Shown: in pieces, positions 56,585 to 58,317 of the stretch | How the letters are laid out: each line of letters begins with the position of its first letter | How positions within the stretch are numbered: the first letter of the stretch is position 1 | Source: CAZXWK01 sp964644675 | GTDB taxonomy: Bacteria; Actinomycetota; Coriobacteriia; Anaerosomatales; JAAXUF01 | DNA: 58,317 nucleotides | Reading direction: 5' to 3' | Assembly: GCA_964644675.1 (NCBI GenBank) | Contig: CAZXWK010000011.1 | Location: 1-58,317 of the forward strand | Notes under the pieces: generated by a model | The model's input: the letters and a program-made list of their open reading frames with translations, nothing else | Told to the model about the DNA's origin: nothing | Database searches by the model: none | Made by a program: the position numbers and the translations under genes

Positions 56585-57386
56585 CGGTGCGCAGCCCTTT
56601 CTCGAGGAAGACGCCGTCCTTGGTGAACCGGCGGCGGTAGGTGAGCAGCACCGCCGAGACGCTGCCGAGCGCCGTGGCCGCCGAGACCATCAGCATGACC
56701 ACGATCTGGTAGGCGGTCGCGTTGACCGGGTCGGCGCCGGCGAGGATCTGGCCCGCCATCATGCCGGGGATGAAGACGAGCCCCGCCGCCGCCATCGAGT
56801 TGATCGTCGGCACGAGCCCCGCGCGCAGCGCGGTACGGATCGACCCGTGCGCCGCCTCCCACGGTGTCGCGCCGAGCGCGGTGAGTGCGAGCACCTCGTC
56901 GCTGCGGGAGTCGAGGTCGGCGAAGACCCGCTCGAGCGCGAGCGCGATACCCGTCATCGAGTTGCCGATGACCATCCCGCCGAGCGGGATCACGTACTGC
57001 GGCAGGTACCACGGCTGGACCTGCACGATCACGCCCGTGACCGAGAAGGTCACGATGAAGCCGGTGAGCGCCATCGAGACGAACGCGCTGCCGAAGATGC
57101 CCTTGGGCGCGTCCGGGCTCCGCTTGACCAGGATGCGCGCGGCGAACAGCACCATGAGCAGCAGGATCCCCACGACCAGCCACGGCGAGTTGACGCCGAA
57201 CACCCACCGCAGCACGAACCCGAGGACCGCGAGCTGCACGTAGGTGCGCACCGTCGCGATCGCGAGGTCCTTGGTCAGGCCGAGCGACAGCCGGATCGAG
57301 ACGACGCCGACGAAGACGACGAACAGCGTCGCGACGCCCAGCTGCCACGGCGCGATGGCGATGACGCCGGCGGTATCCGCGCTCAC
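56574..57386 (-). CDS. fetB: FetB/UPF0014-family ABC permease
   Basis: 270 residues from GTG 57386, overlapping the ATPase stop (GTGA). Six to seven membrane helices. Family landmarks are IATVRTYVQLAVLGFVLRWVF, PLGGMVIGNSMTGIALALERV, LALGATPWEAA-type segment (LGATPWEAAHGSIRTALRAGLVPTINSM) and VFIPGMMAGQILAGADPVNATAYQIVVM. E. coli FetAB exports iron under oxidative stress; the substrate here is inferred only from the family. Confidence 0.88.
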   Translation of the reverse strand: MSADTAGVIAIAPWQLGVATLFVVFVGVVSIRLSLGLTKDLAIATVRTYVQLAVLGFVLRWVFGVNSPWLVVGILLLMVLFAARILVKRSPDAPKGIFGSAFVSMALTGFIVTFSVTGVIVQVQPWYLPQYVIPLGGMVIGNSMTGIALALERVFADLDSRSDEVLALTALGATPWEAAHGSIRTALRAGLVPTINSMAAAGLVFIPGMMAGQILAGADPVNATAYQIVVMLMVSAATALGSVSAVLLTYRRRFTKDGVFLEKGLRTDAR

Positions 57387-58105
57387 GGCGCCACCTCCCC
57401 CGCGGCGTCGTCGGCGGCCGCGGCTGCGGGCGCATCCGGCAGCACGTCCGGCGCCAGCACGCCGCCCTCGAGCCGCAACCGCGCGCCCGCAAGCTCGTCT
57501 CGGCCGTGGTGCCGCACGCGCACGACGGCGCCGCCGGCCTGCGCGAACTCGGCCGTCATCGTCGTGACCGCCTGGGCCGAGGCCGGGTCGAGCGCGGCGT
57601 CGGGCTCGTCGAGCAGCAGGACGCGCGGGGCGGTCAGCAGCACGCGCAGCAGCGCGACGCGGGCCTGCTGGCCGACCGAGAGCCGGGCCGCGTCGCGCTC
57701 GACCGCGACCTCGAGTCCGACGCGCGCGAGCGCCGCGTCGAGCTGGGCGGCGGACGGGGCGGCGACGCCGTGGCGGACCTTGAGCGTCCACGGCAGCAGC
57801 AGGTTGTCGCGCACGGAGCCGTCCACGATCGCGGGCTTCTGCGGCAGGAGCGCGACGGCGGCGCGCCAGGTCGCGGGCGCGATCTGCTCGGCGGGGGTGC
57901 CGTCGAGGGCGAGCGAGCCGGTCGCTCCGGGCAGCAGCCGGGCCAGCGCGCGCAGCAGGGTGGTCTTACCCGAGCCCGAGGGGCCGACGATGTCGGTCAC
58001 CGAGCCGCTCGCGAGCGAGAGCGAGACGCCGTCGAGCACGCGCACGTCGCCGGCGTCGCCGGGCAGCACGGCTCTCAGGTCGGTCGCGGTCAGCAGAGCG
58101 GGCAC
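57383..58105 (-). CDS. fetA: FetA-like ABC transporter ATPase
   Basis: 240 residues. GTG 58105 is preferred as the start because GGGGGAG lies 7 bp upstream; the longer frame begins inside the terminator region. Walker A is GPSGSGKTT, the Q-loop is LLPQKPAIV, the signature is LSVGQQARVALLR (a variant of LSGGQ) and Walker B is VLLLDEPDAALD. A Pro/Ala-rich C-terminal tail follows. It is the partner of the adjacent FetB permease. Confidence 0.87.
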   Translation of the reverse strand: MPALLTATDLRAVLPGDAGDVRVLDGVSLSLASGSVTDIVGPSGSGKTTLLRALARLLPGATGSLALDGTPAEQIAPATWRAAVALLPQKPAIVDGSVRDNLLLPWTLKVRHGVAAPSAAQLDAALARVGLEVAVERDAARLSVGQQARVALLRVLLTAPRVLLLDEPDAALDPASAQAVTTMTAEFAQAGGAVVRVRHHGRDELAGARLRLEGGVLAPDVLPDAPAAAAADDAAGEVAP

Positions 58106-58176
58106 GGCGTCTCCCCCAGGCAGGAAGCGGCGCGGGACGGTCGCCCACATGCTACCTGCTGCCCCGCCCGAGCGCA

Positions 58177-58212
58177 CGAAGGCCCCGGCCGCGCGAGCGG
58201 TCGGGGCCTTCG
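58177..58212 (-). terminator. Hairpin terminator downstream of the right-edge gene
   Basis: A 16-bp stem CGAAGGCCCCGGCCGC / GCGGTCGGGGCCTTCG (one G-T) with a GCGA loop, 46 bp past the stop of the truncated gene at 58259. Confidence 0.7.
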
Positions 58213-58258
58213 AGAGTCGCCGAGCAGGTCGGCGCCCGCGCAGCGCGTGATGCCGCGC

Positions 58259-58317
58259 CTAGTGCAGCGCCGAGTAGAACGCGTTCTTGGTGGCCTCGGT
58301 GACCGAGACCGAACCGC
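58259..58317 (-). CDS. C-terminal end of a protein cut by the window edge (possibly CWB2-type)
   Basis: An open minus-strand frame enters from the right edge and stops at TAG 58259-58261. The visible residues GSVSVTEATKNAFYSALH resemble the GSVS...A..AL tail of cell-wall-binding repeat 2 units. The following hairpin terminator supports a real gene end. With only 18 residues visible the family call is weak. Confidence 0.5.
   Translation of the reverse strand, partial: GSVSVTEATKNAFYSALH

Overview
The window is a high-GC, GTG/TTG-start-rich stretch of an anaerobic actinobacterium. A member of Coriobacteriia or a related uncultured lineage is my inference from gene content and codon use; no rRNA or marker gene is present. 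It comes from a draft assembly, because a 100-N scaffold gap lies at 23668-23767. Almost everything from 1 to 46 kb is on the minus strand and is about electron transfer outside the cell membrane. Six multihaem c-type cytochromes carry 62 CXXCH motifs plus several irregular ones.

Layout of the minus-strand part, in transcription order. (a) 38.1-30.5 kb: a conduit operon of a b-type cytochrome, 7-, 10(+3)- and 20-haem cytochromes, a TPR protein and an NHL-propeller membrane protein. (b) 30.0-23.9 kb: a formate dehydrogenase operon. The catalytic subunit is a selenoprotein with an in-frame TGA at 29321-29323 and a SECIS-like hairpin, followed by a four-cluster FeS subunit and a six-haem cytochrome. 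(c) 23.6-18.3 kb: a polytopic membrane protein, a lipoprotein and a second TPR + NHL pair. (d) 18.0-13.1 kb: a [NiFe] hydrogenase operon (Tat small subunit, large subunit) that also ends in a six-haem cytochrome. (e) 12.8-1 kb: an unknown protein, a 13-haem FG-GAP cytochrome, an anchored protein, a 1947-aa Ig-repeat surface protein and a truncated surface protein with the start of a cell-wall-binding repeat.

The central observation is that the two dehydrogenase operons share one plan: oxidoreductase plus a paralogous six-haem cytochrome whose haem order and flanking motifs resemble the Geobacter nanowire cytochrome OmcS. Operons (a), (b) and (d) also share a promoter design: a sigma70-type promoter with a TGTAAC-N4-GTTACA palindrome placed 3 or 13 bp after the -10 box. 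This suggests one regulator for H2 oxidation, formate oxidation and the haem conduit. The formate dehydrogenase leader additionally holds a structured element resembling the molybdenum-cofactor riboswitch, followed by an intrinsic terminator.

From 38.2 to 47.1 kb lies the maturation kit: a Se/S-carrier-like protein, a cysteine desulfurase, MoaB, a MOSC protein, MoaC, MoaA, MobB, a small Cys protein, MoeA, a MobA-FdhD fusion, molbindin and a LysR regulator. From 47.2 to 50.3 kb a Fur-family regulator with a palindromic Fur/Zur-type box heads a CbiM-CbiQ-CbiO metal transporter on the plus strand, possibly the nickel supply. The rest (50.3-58.3 kb) is more ordinary: three glycosyltransferases, a flavodiiron protein, a polyprenyl synthase, a DUF5684-like membrane protein, a small membrane protein, FetAB, and the last residues of another surface-type protein at the right edge.

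No tRNA, rRNA, CRISPR array, transposase or integrase was seen.
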